This document shows positions 25,771 to 34,668 of a stretch of 64,000 bases of DNA, piece after piece. The notes under the pieces are model-generated. The model did no database searches, had not been told where the DNA came from, and saw only the letters and a list, made by a program, of their open reading frames with translations. The position numbers and the translations under genes were made by a program. The stretch spans positions 1 through 64,000 of the forward strand of contig NZ_JAEULZ010000037.1 in NCBI RefSeq assembly GCF_016793485.1, read 5' to 3'. The stretch comes from Mesorhizobium sp. (GTDB taxonomy: Bacteria > Pseudomonadota > Alphaproteobacteria > Rhizobiales > Rhizobiaceae). The first letter of the stretch is position 1. The number at the start of each line of letters is the position of its first letter.

Positions 25771-26268
25771 ATGGCAAAAGAAAAGACCCTGGAAGATCTC
25801 TTCCACGACACGTTGAAAGACATTTATTACGCTGAAAGGAAGATCCTCAAAGCCCTCCCCAAGATGGCGCGCGCCGCTTCCTCGCCGGAACTCAAGGCGG
25901 CCTTCGAAAAGCACAAGGACGAGACTGAGGGCCATGTCGAGCGCCTGCAGCAGGTGTTTGAACTGATGGGCAAGCGCCCTCAGGGCAAGACCTGCCCGGC
26001 GATCGAAGGAATCCTTGAAGAGGGCGACGAAATCGCCGAAGAGTTCAAGGGCACGCCTGCCCTCGACGCCGGCCTCATTTCCGCGGCCCAGGCGGTCGAG
26101 CACTACGAGATCACACGCTACGGCACGTTGAAGCGCTGGGCCGAGGTGCTCGGAATGGCGGATGCTGCTGCGCTCCTGGAGCAGACGCTCGGCGAGGAGT
26201 CCATGACGGACGAGGCTCTGACCGGCTTGGCGGATGCATCCGCCAACGAGATGGCCAAGGCAGCCTGA
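25771..26268 (+). CDS. DUF892 ferritin-like stress protein, copy 1
   Basis: A 165-residue four-helix protein of the YciF/DUF892 family. Helix 1 has LEDLFHDTLKDIYYAERKIL, helix 2 has AFEKHKDETEGHVERLQQVF, and helix 3 has AAQAVEHYEITRYGTLKRWA. Conserved Glu/His residues resemble a di-iron ferritin-like site. YciF-type proteins are induced by osmotic and general stress; function uncertain. A second copy is at 36634-37140. A strong terminator follows. Upstream GGAAC at 25671 has no good -10 partner, so the promoter is unclear. Confidence 0.88.
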   Translation: MAKEKTLEDLFHDTLKDIYYAERKILKALPKMARAASSPELKAAFEKHKDETEGHVERLQQVFELMGKRPQGKTCPAIEGILEEGDEIAEEFKGTPALDAGLISAAQAVEHYEITRYGTLKRWAEVLGMADAAALLEQTLGEESMTDEALTGLADASANEMAKAA

Positions 26269-26272
26269 ACCA

Positions 26273-26302
26273 CAGCCACCCGCCACAAGCGGGTGGCTGT
26301 TT
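26273..26302 (+). terminator. Rho-independent terminator
   Basis: A perfect 11-bp stem (CAGCCACCCGC / GCGGGTGGCTG) with a CACAA loop, followed by TTTC, just after the DUF892 stop codon. It should end that transcript before the small membrane-protein gene. Confidence 0.8.
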
Positions 26303-26337
26303 CAAATTTGCATATCCACTTCTGACAGGAGACCACT

Positions 26338-26415
26338 ATGGGTCGCGGCATACTGCTCTGGCTTCTCGGCGTTCCAATACCGATCATCATCCTCCTCGCT
26401 CTGTTCATGCGATAG
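26338..26415 (+). CDS. 25-residue membrane protein
   Basis: A 25-residue product (MGRGILLWLLGVPIPIIILL, then ALFMR): one hydrophobic helix ending in Arg. ACAGGAG precedes the ATG at good spacing. It looks like the very short hydrophobic proteins seen in alphaproteobacterial general-stress regions. It lies between a terminator and a larger membrane protein gene nine bases downstream, so these two probably form an operon. Role unknown. Confidence 0.6.
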   Translation: MGRGILLWLLGVPIPIIILLALFMR

Positions 26416-26424
26416 GAGGGCATC

Positions 26425-27345
26425 ATGGCATCAACCCTCACGGCGATCGACGTCGCCGCCCCGGTGGAATCGTCGTCCTCGGCGGTCAGCTGGGGGCCGA
26501 TCGTCGCTGGTGCATTCGCTGCCGCAACTCTCACTTTTATCTTGATGCTGCTTGGGTCCGGCCTCGGGCTGACGATGGTCTCACCATGGTCCGGGGAAAG
26601 CGCCAGCGCCACGACCTTCGCGGTCTCGACGGCGATTTGGCTCGTGATCGTGCAGTGGCTGTCGTCAGGCCTCGGCGGCTATCTCACCGGACGCCTTCGC
26701 ACCAAGTGGGTGGGTATCCACACGGACGAGACTTTCTTCCGGGATACCGCGCACGGCTTCATGGCGTGGGCGCTCGCGACGATGCTTGTCGTTTTCGTGC
26801 TCGGCTCCGCCCTGTCTTCGGCGATCGGCACCGGCGTGCAAGCGGCTTCGACCGTTGCCTCGGGAGCCGCAATGGGAGCCTCCGCAGGTGCGAGCGCAAA
26901 TGCCGGAGAGGGTGGCGGGACCGATGCGACCTCCTATTTTGTAGACGCGTTGTTTAGACCCAGCGACCCCGCGCGGCTCGCGGCGCCAGGCGCCGAAGGT
27001 GACGCGGCAGCTGTTGCCCAAGCCTCGCGCATTCTTGTCGCAAGTGCGGCTGCCGGCGAGGTATCTGCTGACGACAAAACTTACCTCGGGCAACTCGTCG
27101 CGGCACGCACAGGCCTTTCCCAGGCAGATGCGACGGCACGGGTCGATGCCGTAATCGCGCAGGTGGAGCAGGCAAAGATCACTGCGCAGGAGGCTGCCGA
27201 CGCGGCACGAAAAGCCGGTGCAACCTTTGCCTTGCTAGGGGCGCTCTCTCTCATCGTCGGCGCTTTCATCGCCAGTGCCGCCGCGGCACTAGGCGGCAGG
27301 CAGCGCGACGACGAAGAGACGCTCTACCTCACTGCTCGACGCTGA
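26425..27345 (+). CDS. Four-helix membrane protein, unknown function
   Basis: A 306-residue inner-membrane protein. Hydrophobic segments at about 22-50 (WGPIVAGAFAAATLTFILML), 65-90, 112-135 and 270-295 flank a large Ala/Asp-rich region predicted to be on one side of the membrane (residues 140-260, with repeated Ala-rich helices such as ITAQEAADAARKAG). Conserved in rhizobia without assigned function as far as I recognise. ATG follows GGAGGG. Cotranscribed with the 25-residue membrane protein; ends at a terminator. Confidence 0.7.
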   Translation: MASTLTAIDVAAPVESSSSAVSWGPIVAGAFAAATLTFILMLLGSGLGLTMVSPWSGESASATTFAVSTAIWLVIVQWLSSGLGGYLTGRLRTKWVGIHTDETFFRDTAHGFMAWALATMLVVFVLGSALSSAIGTGVQAASTVASGAAMGASAGASANAGEGGGTDATSYFVDALFRPSDPARLAAPGAEGDAAAVAQASRILVASAAAGEVSADDKTYLGQLVAARTGLSQADATARVDAVIAQVEQAKITAQEAADAARKAGATFALLGALSLIVGAFIASAAAALGGRQRDDEETLYLTARR

Positions 27346-27356
27346 AAACTTATAGT

Positions 27357-27384
27357 CGGCCGGCCCTGCGGGGCTGGCCGGTTT
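27357..27384 (+). terminator. Rho-independent terminator
   Basis: A ten-base stem (CGGCCGGCCC / GGGCTGGCCG, one G-U pair) with loop TGCG, followed by GTTTC, twelve bases after the membrane-protein stop codon. Confidence 0.7.
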
Positions 27385-27490
27385 CATTTACTAACCTCCC
27401 TTGTTATTGTGCAGTGCAGCAACGATATTGCTGCGAGTGCGTTGCACACTCGCCGTCCAATCAAGGGCGTCAAAAACAAGGACGGCTCCA

Positions 27491-28648
27491 TTGCGAAAAG
27501 TCTCCGATACGATCGCGCGCCTTGCGGCGCTGCGCGGGCTACAGAACACGCCCCCCTCCTTCACATCCGCCGATCGCCTCTCCACCCTCGGAAAATTCGG
27601 CTCCAATCCCGGCGCGCTGCAGGCACGATGCTATCTGCCTGCTGACCTCTCGGACGGGGCAGCGCTCGTCGTGGTACTGCACGGTTGCACTCAGAACGCC
27701 GCCGGCTATGACCACCACTCGGGATGGTCTCAACTCGCTGACGAGGCCGGATTCGCGCTTCTTTATCCGGAGCAGCAACGCGCCAACAACCCGAACCTCT
27801 GCTTCAACTGGTTCCTGCCCACAGACACTGCGCGCGATCTTGGCGAGGCGCTTTCGATCCGGCAGATGATTGAAACGATGGTCGTTACCCATGGCCTGGA
27901 CCGAAAGCAGATATTTGTCACCGGTCTTTCGGCCGGTGGCGCCATGGCCGCGGCGATGCTTGCTACCTATCCGGACGTGTTCGCGGGTGGCGGCATCATT
28001 GCCGGCCTGCCCTTCGGTTGCGCGATAACCGTGCCCGAGGCGTTCGATCGGATGCGCGGGCACGGTGGCCCGTCCGAGCAAGAACTGCAGCGGCTTTTGC
28101 GGGGAGCTTCCAAGCACAATGGGCAGTGGCCGAGGATTTCGATCTGGCAGGGCTCCGGCGATCACACCGTGGCCTCTGCCAACGCGGAGTCCATCGCGGC
28201 GCAGTGGCGCGGCGTGCACAAACTCGATACGGCGCCGACGCATGCGACGAGCGATCGCGGACGAAGCCGGCAGGTGTGGGCTGACGAAGCAGGCGAGGCG
28301 AAGATCGAGGTCAATATGATTGTGGGTATGGGCCACGGTACTCCCATCGGCAACGGCCTCGGCACGGCCGGACCTTACATGCTCGATGTAGGCATCTCGT
28401 CGACCCGGGAGATCGCGCGGTTTTGGGGTCTCGGCGATGCCGATTACTCCAGCGTATCAGCGAGGTCGAGGTCCGCCATCCCAAGGGGCGAGACGACACC
28501 ATCAACATTTCACCTTCGGGCTGCGTCTAAGGAGCCGGCGATGGCCAGGCCGGCGGAACCGGCTCGAATTGATCTGCAGGGATCGCAAACTGGAGCGGTA
28601 AGAAAGGTCATCGAGGACGCTCTGCGCGCCGCGGGCCTGATGCGGTAG
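27491..28648 (+). CDS. PHB depolymerase-type extracellular esterase
   Basis: A 385-residue alpha/beta hydrolase of the PHB depolymerase/feruloyl esterase group. HGCTQNAAGY carries the oxyanion-hole region, GLSAGGAMAAAM the nucleophile elbow (Ser), WQGSGDHTVASANAESIAAQ the Asp region, and GMGHGTPI the His. No signal peptide is evident. The TTG start at 27491 is chosen because AAGGA lies eight bases upstream and the protein then begins RKVSDTIARLAALR as in relatives; the longer frame to 27401 is non-conserved. Substrate may be short polyester or aromatic esters. Confidence 0.82.
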   Translation: MRKVSDTIARLAALRGLQNTPPSFTSADRLSTLGKFGSNPGALQARCYLPADLSDGAALVVVLHGCTQNAAGYDHHSGWSQLADEAGFALLYPEQQRANNPNLCFNWFLPTDTARDLGEALSIRQMIETMVVTHGLDRKQIFVTGLSAGGAMAAAMLATYPDVFAGGGIIAGLPFGCAITVPEAFDRMRGHGGPSEQELQRLLRGASKHNGQWPRISIWQGSGDHTVASANAESIAAQWRGVHKLDTAPTHATSDRGRSRQVWADEAGEAKIEVNMIVGMGHGTPIGNGLGTAGPYMLDVGISSTREIARFWGLGDADYSSVSARSRSAIPRGETTPSTFHLRAASKEPAMARPAEPARIDLQGSQTGAVRKVIEDALRAAGLMR

Positions 28649-28709
28649 GGAGCGGGCAAGCCCTCGAGGCTCAGTGGCACGGCTAAGCGCGGCAGAGGTC
28701 TTCAACCAA

Positions 28710-28735
28710 GGAACGCGGTAGGCTTTGCAATCGTT
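28710..28735 (+). promoter_or_regulatory. EcfG-type general-stress promoter
   Basis: GGAAC (28710-28714), 17 bases, CGTT (28732-28735): the consensus of alphaproteobacterial EcfG (general stress sigma) promoters. The -10 element is 24 bases before the start of the 101-residue protein at 28760. No experimental start site is known. Confidence 0.65.
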
Positions 28736-28759
28736 GACTGCTGTCAGCGAGTATAAGGC

Positions 28760-29065
28760 ATGCACCTTTTCCAGATCCTTCTCCCCCGAGCCGACAATGC
28801 CGGCCAACGTTTCGCACGGGAAGATTTCGATCGGGTCAAGGAGGAACTGGCGGCTGATTTCGAGGGCGTCACAGCCTATTTGCAGGCGCCGGCAGAAGGT
28901 CTTTGGCGGGAAGGCGGTCAAACCGACAATGACGACATCGTCATATTTGAGGTGATGGCGCAGGAAATCGATCTGCAGGATTGGAGGCGCCGACGCACCG
29001 AGCTCGAACGCCGGTTCCGGCAGGACAAGATCATCATCCGCTACATGCTGATGGCGCTCGTCTAG
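28760..29065 (+). CDS. Hypothetical ~100-residue stress protein
   Basis: A 101-residue protein starting MHLFQILLPRADNAGQRFAR, with the middle block VTAYLQAPAEGLW and the end ELERRFRQDKIIIR. I recognise this pattern from uncharacterised ~100-residue proteins annotated only as hypothetical in rhizobia and other soil bacteria. No catalytic residues stand out; the fold is probably a small alpha/beta ferredoxin-like barrel. An EcfG-type promoter lies upstream, and the KTSC gene follows ten bases downstream, so the two are a general-stress operon. Confidence 0.7.
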   Translation: MHLFQILLPRADNAGQRFAREDFDRVKEELAADFEGVTAYLQAPAEGLWREGGQTDNDDIVIFEVMAQEIDLQDWRRRRTELERRFRQDKIIIRYMLMALV

Positions 29066-29074
29066 GGCGACGCC

Positions 29075-29281
29075 ATGCCTTCGACCTCGATCCGCAAGAG
29101 CGAATACAATCCCGAGAGCGAAGTTCTCTCCGTATGGTTTGTCGCGAGCGGCAAGCGCTACGACTACGAGGCTGTCCCTGCGGAGGTCTATGCCGCCTTC
29201 AAAGCCGCCTTCGCAAAAGGCCGCTTCTTCAATGAGCACATCCGGGAACGCTTTCCTTACCGCCTGAACCCGGAGGAGTAG
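29075..29281 (+). CDS. KTSC domain protein
   Basis: A 68-residue protein that is essentially one KTSC domain: SIRKSEYNPESEVLSVWFVA, then GKRYDYEAVPAEVYAAFKAA, then KGRFFNEHIRERFPYRL. KTSC domains are short beta-rich modules of unknown function, often fused to or near lysyl-tRNA synthetase-like proteins or stress genes. Ten bases separate it from the upstream gene. Length is normal. Confidence 0.8.
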   Translation: MPSTSIRKSEYNPESEVLSVWFVASGKRYDYEAVPAEVYAAFKAAFAKGRFFNEHIRERFPYRLNPEE

Positions 29282-29294
29282 AGGACGCTCGGCA

Positions 29295-29933
29295 CTACGC
29301 CCCCGTCTCGGAATTTGCCGCCCCGGCAGGCTTCGATTCGGGAGAGCCTTTGTGTCTCAGAAAAATCGACAAAACCACCAGGACCGCAGTCGACATGAAT
29401 TCAGACTGCCAGTTCTGAAAGGATTCGAACCACAGGTTGGCATCCATGAGGTAGCTCGCCAGCGACTGTGCCTCTTCGCCGTGCCTAAGCGCCTCCGCGT
29501 TCGCTGCCGCCAGGCTCGCCCACCAGTGCAGGGCAAAGGAGATTAGGAACAACACCGCCAGCGCTATCCCCAGCGAGTAGGAAGAAAGCCGTGACAGAAC
29601 CGGGTTCCGCCTGCGAACGGCAGCCGGCAACTCATCGTCGGGCCGGTCGGGATCATCAGGATCGCGAGACTCCGCCGAGCCGCGCTGGAACAGCATCGCC
29701 GTAAGCATCACATAGGCCGACATCTGAAGGAATTCGCTCTCCCAGTTCTCGAAAAGGGCCGAGAGGAAATCGCCGCTCGTCAGATACGCCAACAGGCCGA
29801 TTGCTGCAGAGCCGTGGTGTTGAAGCTCTTCATTGTAGGCGGAATGACCGGACCAGATCATGCCCAGCGCGCTGAACAAGAACAGAGCCACCAGGGCAAT
29901 CGTCAGGCCATTGTCCCGAAAGAAGGCTTTCAC
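29295..29933 (-). CDS. DUF6766 membrane protein
   Basis: A 212-residue protein with four hydrophobic helices in two pairs. Each half contains a similar motif: SALFENWESEFLQMSAYVML in the first and ESFQNWQSEFMSTAVLVVLS in the second. This internal duplication and the W-E/Q-SEF motifs define the DUF6766 family, common in soil bacteria. Function unknown; the twin acidic motifs inside membrane helices suggest an ion-linked or stress role. It lies four bases downstream of the frameshifted gene at 29937-30445. Confidence 0.8.
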   Translation of the reverse strand: MKAFFRDNGLTIALVALFLFSALGMIWSGHSAYNEELQHHGSAAIGLLAYLTSGDFLSALFENWESEFLQMSAYVMLTAMLFQRGSAESRDPDDPDRPDDELPAAVRRRNPVLSRLSSYSLGIALAVLFLISFALHWWASLAAANAEALRHGEEAQSLASYLMDANLWFESFQNWQSEFMSTAVLVVLSIFLRHKGSPESKPAGAANSETGA

Positions 29934-29936
29934 GGA

Positions 29937-30445
29937 TCATTGCCTCAATTGGCGGGCAGCTTCAGCCTCTTGAACGTCGATGGCGCACAGCAGCTCGCCC
30001 CTCTTGTCCCGCACACGCACAAGCCAGCCTGTCAACGCATCAGTACCCGGCTCCAGGTCCACCAGAAGATCGATCGCGCAGCGCATAGCTTCCTCGCGCG
30101 CCGCATCAAAGCTTGGCATCGTCGAGGGCGGGACCTGGCGACTACCTTCGCCGTCGCGGTACTCGAAGATGTAGACACCACCGTTCCCCATAGTGGCCGC
30201 CGTGACGGCCACTTCGTCGAAATTGCCGTTGCTTCGGGCATCGTAATCGTTGACCGCGAGACCAAAGGTAGCGGTTTGCACGAGGATTGCGCGGGCCGAT
30301 CGAGAGCTGCGTCGTCGTTGCCAGCTTCGATGCTGGCCATGTCCACGGTCACGCAATCCCCGCCTTCTCCGCAGAAGAGAACCCGCAGGACGGGCTCTCC
30401 GGTCAACGCCGTCGCGCGTGACACATCAGTTCGAACAATTTGCAT
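29937..30445 (-). pseudogene. Hypothetical stress gene, frameshifted
   Basis: Two frames together give one conserved protein. The first reads MQIVRTDVSRATALTGEPVL, then FCGEGGDCVTVDMAS; after a one-base loss near 30298-30302 the second continues ARAILVQTATFGLAVNDYDA, GGVYIFEYRDGEG and a C-terminal DUF6894-like domain (SFDAAREEAMRCAIDLLVDL, VRVRDKRGELLCAIDV). The expected codon series is DR-A-RAI; the sequence has CGG-CCC where CGG-GCC-C is expected. A real frameshift or a single-base sequencing error would both explain it. Its stop lies four bases upstream of the DUF6766 gene. Confidence 0.65.
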
Positions 30446-30475
30446 TCGGCACTCCTCTTAAAGCGTTCGAACCGG

Positions 30476-32587
30476 TTACAGCTTGACGGCCATTTCCCGG
30501 CTCCAAAGGCGGAGCTTGCGACAGGACTCAACGAACCTGGCAAGCGCCTTCGGATCCTCGAGCTCAATCAGGCCCTCGTCGGCTTCCGGATCGACACCGG
30601 CCTTATGAAACAGGGGGATGCTGCCTGGCGTGAATGCGATGAACTTGCAGTGGGCAAAAGCGTCGGCCACGAAGTCGCGGGCGGCCGCCTCTCCGGTCAG
30701 GCGCTCAGCCCCCTCTTCGGAGAGAATGAGCGCCACGGCGTCGAACAGCACCGAAGATCCACCGTCGATCATGTGCTTTGCCGCGATCCAGCTTCCGTCA
30801 GCAGCTTGGACGCCGCCGACTTTTGGCGCAACAACCTCCATAACCGCGCCTTCCTTCTCGATCGCTATCTGCAGCTTCTTCAGCAATGCCGCATCGGCAC
30901 CCGGACTGACAAGCACGCCAACCTTGCGGCCGGCAAAGCTTTCCGGGCCGTTTTCGATGATGCTGAGCGCCGGCGACGGTTCGAGATCGTCGCGGGGCCC
31001 AACAGCGGCATCCGCAGGCTTAGGCAGTTCTTTCATGCCGAGTTTGTCGGCGACCGTTTCGGCAAGTCCCTCGTCGATGTTGAGCAAGTGCGCGACCATG
31101 CGCTCGCGAATGGCTACGGTTTCAACCTTGCTGAGTTCGAACGTCAGAGCCATGGCGATATGGCGCTGCTCTGGAGCCGTCTGGCTGTTGAAGAACTGGC
31201 GCGCCTGGCTGTAGTGGTCGGCGAAGCTTTCCGCGCGCAACCGAACCTTCTGACCTTCTTCCCCCTCGGCGAACGACCTGAACCCGCGCTCAGGAGATTC
31301 GCGGGGGCCTTCGCCAAACGAGTTCGGCTGGTAGTTCACACGTCCCACTGGATTGCGCATCGCCATGTGGCCATCCTGCTGGAAATGGTGAAATGGGCAC
31401 TTCGGCGCATTGATCGGGATGTGAGTGAAGTTGGGGCTGCCGAGACGCTTCAACTGCGTATCGAGGTAAGAAAAATTGCGGCCCTGCAACAGCGGATCGT
31501 TAGAGAAGTCGATGCCGGGAGGTACGTTCTGCGTCATGAACGCCACCTGCTCGGTCTCGGCGAAGAAATTGTCGGGCATCCTGTCGAGCACCAGTCGGCC
31601 GACCGGAACCGGCGGTAGAACTTCTTCCGGTATCAGCTTGGTGGGGTCCAGAACGTCGAAGTCGAAACTGTCCGCGAACTCTTGGTCGAAAAGCTGCAGG
31701 TTGAGCTCCCATTCCGGGAAGTCGCCTGCCTGAATGGCATTCCACAGGTCGCGCCGGTGGAAATCGGGGTCGGCGCCGTTGATCTTTACGGCTTCGTTCC
31801 AGACCACCGACTGCATGCCGAGCTTCGGCTTCCAGATGAATTTGACGAAGGTGGATTCGTCCTTAGCGTTCACCAGCCTGAACGTATGTACGCCAAACCC
31901 CTGCATGAAGCGAAAGGAGCGCGGGATGGCGCGGTCGGACATGACCCACATGATCATGTGCATCGATTCTGGCGTGAGGCTGATGAAGTCCCAGAAATTG
32001 TCGTGCGCCGACTGCGCTTGCGGAAAGGCCCGATCGGGTTCGGGCTTCACCGCATGGATGATATCGGGGAACTTGATGGCGTCCTGGATGAAGAAGACCG
32101 GGATGTTGTTACCGACGAGATCCCAGTTGCCCTCCTGGGTGTAAAACTTGACTGCGAAACCGCGCACGTCGCGAGCGAGATCGAATGAACCCTTGGAGCC
32201 AGCGACCGTAGAAAACCGCACGAAAACCGGTGTCTTTTCGCCGGCGCGCTGGAAGATGTCGGCACGCGTATAGGCCGCGAGCGACTCGTAGGTCTCGAAA
32301 AAGCCGTGAGCGCCGTAGCCGCGGGCGTGCACAACGCGCTCGGGGATGCGCTCATGGTCGAAGTGGAAGATCTTTTCGCGGAAATGGAAGTCCTCGATCA
32401 GCGTTGGCCCGCGCTCACCGACCTTCAAAGTGTTCTGGTCGTCCGCTACGGGGCCGCCCTGAGCCGTCGTCAGGACCGCGGTGTTCCCCTCGGCGATTTG
32501 GTGAAGCTCGCCACCGTTTCCTCGCGACAGCTTCTGATCATGGATCGTCGCGGGCTTGCCCGACGACTGTCTAGTGGTCTTGGCCAT
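30476..32587 (-). CDS. katE: Large-subunit catalase (clade 2, KatE type)
   Basis: A 703-residue heme catalase. N-terminal arm, then catalytic blocks [20 protein letters not shown] (distal His), [20 protein letters not shown] and [15 protein letters not shown]; the C-terminal ~150 residues ([20 protein letters not shown] onward) form the DJ-1/type 1 GATase-like domain found only in large catalases. It decomposes hydrogen peroxide. Length matches HPII-type enzymes. No EcfG promoter was found upstream. It is a likely backbone of the stress cargo, with DUF6766 and others nearby. Confidence 0.95.
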   Translation of the reverse strand: MAKTTRQSSGKPATIHDQKLSRGNGGELHQIAEGNTAVLTTAQGGPVADDQNTLKVGERGPTLIEDFHFREKIFHFDHERIPERVVHARGYGAHGFFETYESLAAYTRADIFQRAGEKTPVFVRFSTVAGSKGSFDLARDVRGFAVKFYTQEGNWDLVGNNIPVFFIQDAIKFPDIIHAVKPEPDRAFPQAQSAHDNFWDFISLTPESMHMIMWVMSDRAIPRSFRFMQGFGVHTFRLVNAKDESTFVKFIWKPKLGMQSVVWNEAVKINGADPDFHRRDLWNAIQAGDFPEWELNLQLFDQEFADSFDFDVLDPTKLIPEEVLPPVPVGRLVLDRMPDNFFAETEQVAFMTQNVPPGIDFSNDPLLQGRNFSYLDTQLKRLGSPNFTHIPINAPKCPFHHFQQDGHMAMRNPVGRVNYQPNSFGEGPRESPERGFRSFAEGEEGQKVRLRAESFADHYSQARQFFNSQTAPEQRHIAMALTFELSKVETVAIRERMVAHLLNIDEGLAETVADKLGMKELPKPADAAVGPRDDLEPSPALSIIENGPESFAGRKVGVLVSPGADAALLKKLQIAIEKEGAVMEVVAPKVGGVQAADGSWIAAKHMIDGGSSVLFDAVALILSEEGAERLTGEAAARDFVADAFAHCKFIAFTPGSIPLFHKAGVDPEADEGLIELEDPKALARFVESCRKLRLWSREMAVKL

Positions 32588-32809
32588 ACCAATATTTCCT
32601 TTTGGAGAAAATGGGACTTCAGATCACTCTCAATGCCGGCCTAACCCCTTAAGTTCCTTGTGCGAGCGGCCCAGTTCCTCTTTGAGAGCAGACGACACCG
32701 CGGGCGCACTGCAAGGGTATTTGAGGCCTTTCGAGAGTGGCCACCCGCGCGTCTGGAACCGCTGCCTGGGGCGCGCAGTTGTGTCGACAACAAACGTGGG
32801 GAGAATTCT

Positions 32810-33394
32810 TTGGCCAACGCGCGGGAAGAAGCGGAAGTCACTGCCAGGCTCGCGAGTGAGCACGGCATTTCCGAGGACGCTGTGAGGGTGGTCTTCGATG
32901 CCTTGCGTCGCGGCGGCGGGACCATGGCGCAGTTCAGCCATGCCGAGTTCGGCGGTATGTCGCAATGGTCTTCCGGCATGACCATGGTCGGCGACATGTT
33001 CAACGACAGCCTTAAAGCCAAGCTCAATGCCATTGCCGGTGAACTGTCGAGGTACCTGCGCGAGCACCCGGTGGAGCACCCTGACGCGGATCGTGTCGTC
33101 AGTTATCGCTCTGGCGGCACTCGGCATGCCGGTTCATGGTGGCCCCAAGAACTCGGCAACCCTTCTTCCGTTGGATCTCAGAATGACATGCGCTACGCCG
33201 TGTTTCCACTGAAGCGTCGCCTGGTCATCGACGATCACGGCCAGACCACCTCCTACGACACCGGGGATCACCAGATTTCCGGAGTGTCTCAAGCGCAGAG
33301 CACCGACTCCAGCCTCACTTTTGTCAGCCAGCACGGCGTCGTTCGCGTTTCGGATCTTGCCCGGGCGGATGGCGCTGAGCCGGGTCATTTATGA
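32810..33394 (+). CDS. SHOCT-like conserved protein
   Basis: A 194-residue protein: helical N-terminus, then VFDALRRGGGTMAQFSHAEF and SQWSSGMTMVGDMFNDSLKA, which match soluble proteins with a short SHOCT-like oligomerisation motif, and a beta-rich C-terminal half (YAVFPLKRRLVIDDHGQTTS). The TTG start at 32810 has GGGGAG six bases upstream; the frame is open further but non-conserved. GGAAC-N17-AGTT at 32753-32778 is a possible EcfG-type promoter. SemiSWEET overlaps its end (ATGA). Confidence 0.65.
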   Translation: MANAREEAEVTARLASEHGISEDAVRVVFDALRRGGGTMAQFSHAEFGGMSQWSSGMTMVGDMFNDSLKAKLNAIAGELSRYLREHPVEHPDADRVVSYRSGGTRHAGSWWPQELGNPSSVGSQNDMRYAVFPLKRRLVIDDHGQTTSYDTGDHQISGVSQAQSTDSSLTFVSQHGVVRVSDLARADGAEPGHL

Positions 33395-33732
33395 CATTGG
33401 GCTTCGCGTCGATGGAAACGGTTACGATCATCGGATACCTCGCAGCCTTCTGTTCTATGACCAGCTTTACGCCTCAGGCGTGGAAAATCATCAAGACGCG
33501 CGACACCAGCAGTATCTCGGCACCTATGTACGCGCTGACTGTTTTGGGTTTTGCGCTATGGCTGGCCTTCGGCTTGCTGAAGGCGGAGTGGCCCATCATC
33601 ATCACCAACGGGGTCTGCCTCATCCTCTCTGCATTCATTCTATTGATGACCGTGCTTCCCGGAGCCAAGAGAGAAGCCGTCGCGGACGCTATCGATCCCA
33701 CGGGACGCGGCGGCGATACCTCGCCGCGCTGA
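33391..33732 (+). CDS. SemiSWEET sugar transporter
   Basis: A three-helix, 113-residue MtN3/saliva (SemiSWEET) protein: IIGYLAAFCSMTSFTPQAWK carries the PQ motif of helix 1, followed by TSSISAPMYALTVLGFALWL and a third helix NGVCLILSAFILLM. Homodimers move sugars down a gradient. ATG 33391 overlaps the previous stop (ATGA); ATG 33412 (METVTIIGYL) would give the more typical N-terminus. It likely follows the SHOCT-like gene in one transcript. Confidence 0.85.
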   Translation: MTLGFASMETVTIIGYLAAFCSMTSFTPQAWKIIKTRDTSSISAPMYALTVLGFALWLAFGLLKAEWPIIITNGVCLILSAFILLMTVLPGAKREAVADAIDPTGRGGDTSPR

Positions 33733-33747
33733 AGGATAAGACTTGTT

Positions 33748-34614
33748 ATGACCGTTCGATACAGATTGGGTTGTGAGCTCTCTTACGGGGTGAAAGCCCC
33801 CACCGTCTTCATCTTCAACCTTGAAGTGGCGAGGCTGCTCAGGCATCACGATCTGGTTGAGCGGCTGACTGTCACACCAGACCTTCCGCGTCGGACTTAC
33901 ACGGTTCCCGACATACAGAATCGCTATGTGAGCGTTTCGGCGCAGCCCGGCCCGTTGAAGATCGTCTACGAGGCCGATGTCACCCTCGATGTTTTTCGCG
34001 CCGACCCGGCGACGATCGCTGAAACTCCGCTCGACGCGATCCCGCTCGACATCATGCCTTTTCTTCTGCCGTCGCGGTTCGTCCCCTCGGACAGGCTATC
34101 TGCATTTGCTTGTCGCGAGTTTGGCGATTTGCCAAAGGGTCACAGCCGCGTCACCGCGATCTGCAACTGGCTCTACGACAATATCGACTACCGTCGCGGC
34201 TCGTCGAACGAACAAACCACTGCCGACGAAAGCCTCCTACTCCGGGCAGGAGTTTGTCGCGACTTCGCACATCTCGGCATCGCATTCTGCCGCGCGCTCA
34301 ATATTCCGGCGCGCTTCGTGAGCTGCTATGCCTACGGGCTGGAGCCGCGCGACTTCCATGCGGTATTCGAGGCATATCTTGACGGCCGCTGGTGGCTCTT
34401 CGATGGAACGCGGCAAGCCAATCTCGACGGGCTGGTCCGGATCGGCGTTGGCCGGGACGCCGCGGAGATTGCGTTCGCGTCCCCCTTTGGCGAGATCGAA
34501 GCCGGTCCGGTCAAGATCACCATCGACCATGCCGATGGATCTCGCGAATTACCGGGTCGAACGACCGACGCAATCTCGACCGAGGAGCCCGCGCCGAACG
34601 CTGGCGCAAATTGA
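33748..34614 (+). CDS. Transglutaminase-like cysteine protein, copy 1
   Basis: A 288-residue protein with an N-terminal beta domain and a transglutaminase core: LLLRAGVCRDFAHLGIAFCR (catalytic Cys), DFHAVFEAYLDGRWWLFDGT (catalytic His and Asp). Such bacterial transglutaminase-like proteins are proteases or amidases of unknown substrate and often pair with stress or cell-wall genes. A second, unrelated-in-detail transglutaminase-type protein lies at 51296-52153. Starts 15 bases after SemiSWEET. Confidence 0.82.
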   Translation: MTVRYRLGCELSYGVKAPTVFIFNLEVARLLRHHDLVERLTVTPDLPRRTYTVPDIQNRYVSVSAQPGPLKIVYEADVTLDVFRADPATIAETPLDAIPLDIMPFLLPSRFVPSDRLSAFACREFGDLPKGHSRVTAICNWLYDNIDYRRGSSNEQTTADESLLLRAGVCRDFAHLGIAFCRALNIPARFVSCYAYGLEPRDFHAVFEAYLDGRWWLFDGTRQANLDGLVRIGVGRDAAEIAFASPFGEIEAGPVKITIDHADGSRELPGRTTDAISTEEPAPNAGAN

Positions 34615-34668
34615 GCGGAGCTCACCTTCATCGATGACAGGAGGTCCGCGTGTAAACGTAAGCGTCAA

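Noticed and set aside
30440-31618. 392-residue plus-strand frame over the catalase
   Set aside because: Antisense to katE; no start site or motif support.
34630-34660. GACAGGAGG followed by GTG then TAA
   Set aside because: A perfect ribosome site with an immediate stop; no product. May be a scar but not a gene.
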